DNA of 7,908 nt from Acidobacteriota bacterium. Lineage in GTDB: Bacteria; Acidobacteriota; Vicinamibacteria; Marinacidobacterales; SMYC01. This document shows, one piece after another, positions 6,521 to 7,908 of this stretch. The notes under the pieces were generated by a model. It was given only the letters and a program-made list of their open reading frames with translations. It searched no databases and was not told the DNA's origin. The position numbers and the translations under genes were made by a program. Where the stretch lies: assembly GCA_029263435.1 (NCBI GenBank), contig JAJCXL010000444.1:1-7908 (forward strand), read 5' to 3'. Each line of letters begins with the position of its first letter. Position 1 is the first letter of the stretch.

Positions 6521-7908
6521 CTAAGGTGCGATCTCGTATTGCAGCCGGATGCGTTCTCCGGCCTGGCCGGAGACCCTTACGATGATGGACTGCGGCCCTC
6601 GCCCGACTTCGGTGCCCTCGAGCAAGCGCAAGCTCCCCGGCACGAGACCGGCTCGAGAGAAGTCGAATCTCCACAACGCCGGCTCACCGAGCGGCTCCAT
6701 GAGCACTGCTTCCACGACCTGGCGCCCCGGGCCCGCCTTGTAGCGATGTTGTGACGGACCGGCCCCCCGAATCGGCTGAGCGGTGCCTCCCGGAAACAAG
6801 ATCTGCGCGCTGGCGCGCGATCCTTCGGCGACGGACAGCTCGCTGATAAAGGAGACCTCTTTCGAGCTTCGCAAGCTCTCTTCGTAGAAGCCGCACATGC
6901 CGAACTCTCCATCGGCGAGACAGACTTCCTTGGTAATGGTCGATTCCGAGCCGTCGAGACCCGTCACAGTAAGACGCACATCGAACGCCGTCACGAAACA
7001 CTCGACCCAGTCGTGCTGGACCACCTGTCCACTGAGCGCGACAGGCGAGCCGTACTGGCCGTTCACGTCGAGCAGCCACTGATAACTCGCGATATCTCCG
7101 GTCGACGGCGTCGCGTCGAACCGACCGTGACAAACGTTTTGATTCACGGGACTGGCGCTGAAATCGGCCACCGCGGGCTGGAGAACGGGCTCGACCCGAA
7201 CTCTCCGAGTCAGGGTGTCTTCATCGAGCAAGCGCGCGCCGAGCCCGGAGGTCGTTCCGGCTCTTCGCACGGTGAGCACCATCGTATAGTCGCCGGGAAC
7301 CGGCCACACTACCGTTAGAAACGCCTGTCCGGTACGCACCCGGCCGTCGCCGAGCTCGATGGTGATGTCGAGCGGGCCGCCTTCGGAGCAGCGTGCGTCG
7401 ATCGTGAGCGGCTCGTTCACTTCGACCATCGCGTCGATCGGATCGAACCGGACGCAAGCTTTGACTTCTTGGTTTCCCGAGCCGACCCCTGGAGTCGGCG
7501 GCGGAAGCGGCGGCGCCGGGGGACCCGCGACGACGGGCGTGCTCGGCGACACCGGCGGAGGTGCGGAGTCCCCGCCACCGGCGAGAAGAGCCGCGGCAGC
7601 AATGCCCGCTCCGGCAGCGACGCCGCCGACGACGAGCGCCGTCGAGCTTCCACCGGTCGTCGAAGCGACGGCGCCGGTGGAGCTGATGAACCCGCTAATT
7701 CCCAGGCTCTTGAAACCGGGCGCGAGCTGCGGCCCGGATACGGTCGAGCCCAACACGATGCGGGGATCGTCACCGGGAAAGAACATGGATGCGGGATTTC
7801 GGCGACGGCACTCGGAAATGCTCGAGACCTCGGCGATGCGCTCCTCGGTTCTCGCGGAGGTGTAGTCTCGGGTCACCGCCTCCACGTAGTAGTGCACCCG
7901 AGGACAGC
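6521..7908 (-). CDS. PKD/Ig-like repeat extracytoplasmic protein of unknown function, 5'-truncated by window edge
   Basis: I cannot name this protein. The frame is open to the right edge (C-P-R precedes the GTG at 7897), so that GTG is probably an internal Val and the N-terminus is missing. From the GTG (numbered 1), 458 residues are visible. There is an N-terminal stretch with Tyr-Tyr-Val and a Cys30. A hydrophobic Gly/Ala segment (about 86-107) could be a transmembrane or glycine-zipper element. A Pro-rich linker follows (113-136). Next is a PKD/Ig-like domain (about 148-212, with the PKD-like L-G-D-G and P-G-D-Y-T-M-V-L-T-V). A second, more divergent one (about 241-327) contains S-Y-Q-W-L-L-D and F-D-V-R-L-T-V. 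A beta-rich C-terminal region runs to the end. Seven cysteines (30, 149, 170, 256, 300, 326, 335) suggest disulfides outside the cytoplasm. The gene lies 48 nt upstream of tolC on the same strand and may head the exporter operon. Being a surface protein or export substrate is only a hypothesis. Confidence 0.75.
   Translation of the reverse strand, partial: CPRVHYYVEAVTRDYTSARTEERIAEVSSISECRRRNPASMFFPGDDPRIVLGSTVSGPQLAPGFKSLGISGFISSTGAVASTTGGSSTALVVGGVAAGAGIAAAALLAGGGDSAPPPVSPSTPVVAGPPAPPLPPPTPGVGSGNQEVKACVRFDPIDAMVEVNEPLTIDARCSEGGPLDITIELGDGRVRTGQAFLTVVWPVPGDYTMVLTVRRAGTTSGLGARLLDEDTLTRRVRVEPVLQPAVADFSASPVNQNVCHGRFDATPSTGDIASYQWLLDVNGQYGSPVALSGQVVQHDWVECFVTAFDVRLTVTGLDGSESTITKEVCLADGEFGMCGFYEESLRSSKEVSFISELSVAEGSRASAQILFPGGTAQPIRGAGPSQHRYKAGPGRQVVEAVLMEPLGEPALWRFDFSRAGLVPGSLRLLEGTEVGRGPQSIIVRVSGQAGERIRLQYEIAP

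Noticed and set aside
6120..6674. A minus-strand frame running through the PKD/tolC intergenic hairpin, including an out-of-frame ATG at 6482
   Set aside because: It overlaps two better supported genes in another frame and its translation is Arg/Ala/Gly-rich low-information sequence. The ATG at 6482 is 10 nt from the tolC start and out of frame.
7497..7575. GC-rich repetitive-looking tract as a DNA repeat
   Set aside because: It encodes the Pro-rich linker and part of the Gly-rich segment of the PKD protein; the low complexity comes from Pro and Gly codons rather than a separate repeat element.
7895..7897. GTG as the start of the PKD-protein gene
   Set aside because: The frame stays open to the right edge and the sequence at the GTG looks like the middle of a beta strand, with no signal peptide after it as an exported protein would need.

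Overview
The window is a compact, GC-rich (about 60%) stretch of chromosome from a diderm (Gram-negative-type) bacterium. The evidence for two membranes is a TolC-type outer-membrane factor, a periplasmic adaptor and a parvulin-type folding catalyst. The preference for GAG/CTC codons and the Gly/Ala-rich segment followed by a Pro-rich linker in the right-hand protein recall Acidobacteriota or Myxococcota. That lineage guess is weak, and no marker gene is present to settle it. Genes fill almost the whole window. The longest non-coding gap is 72 nt, and there is no RNA gene, insertion sequence, CRISPR array or tRNA that I can see.

Left part (about 1-1470, plus strand): the 3' part of a PpiD/SurA-like peptidyl-prolyl isomerase that enters from the left edge, followed 25 nt later by a small STAS-domain protein of the anti-anti-sigma type with an intact phosphorylatable Asp-Ser-Thr-Gly motif.

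Centre and right (about 1483-7908, minus strand, read right to left): five genes in one direction. First is a PKD/Ig-like, cysteine-containing extracytoplasmic protein whose N-terminus lies beyond the right edge. Then come a TolC-family outer-membrane factor, a HlyD/MacA-type adaptor with an unusually long coiled-coil hairpin, a MacB/LolD-type ABC ATPase, and a MacB/FtsX-type permease. Two junctions (TolC/adaptor and ATPase/permease) are 4-nt ATGA overlaps, so this is very probably one operon. Together the last four genes encode a complete MacAB-TolC-like tripartite ABC exporter. The permease and ATPase form a mechanotransmission-type inner-membrane pump on two polypeptides, the adaptor spans the periplasm and TolC forms the outer duct. 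The substrate cannot be read from the sequence.

The plus-strand and minus-strand units converge, with stop codons 13 nt apart and a small inverted repeat across the junction. A strong, nearly perfect inverted repeat fills most of the 48-nt gap between the PKD-protein gene and tolC and ends about 10 nt before the tolC start. It is the most notable non-coding element. No previously undescribed defence or mobile system is visible. The most interesting points are that intergenic hairpin, the long adaptor hairpin with a variant tip motif, and the unassigned PKD protein upstream of the pump.
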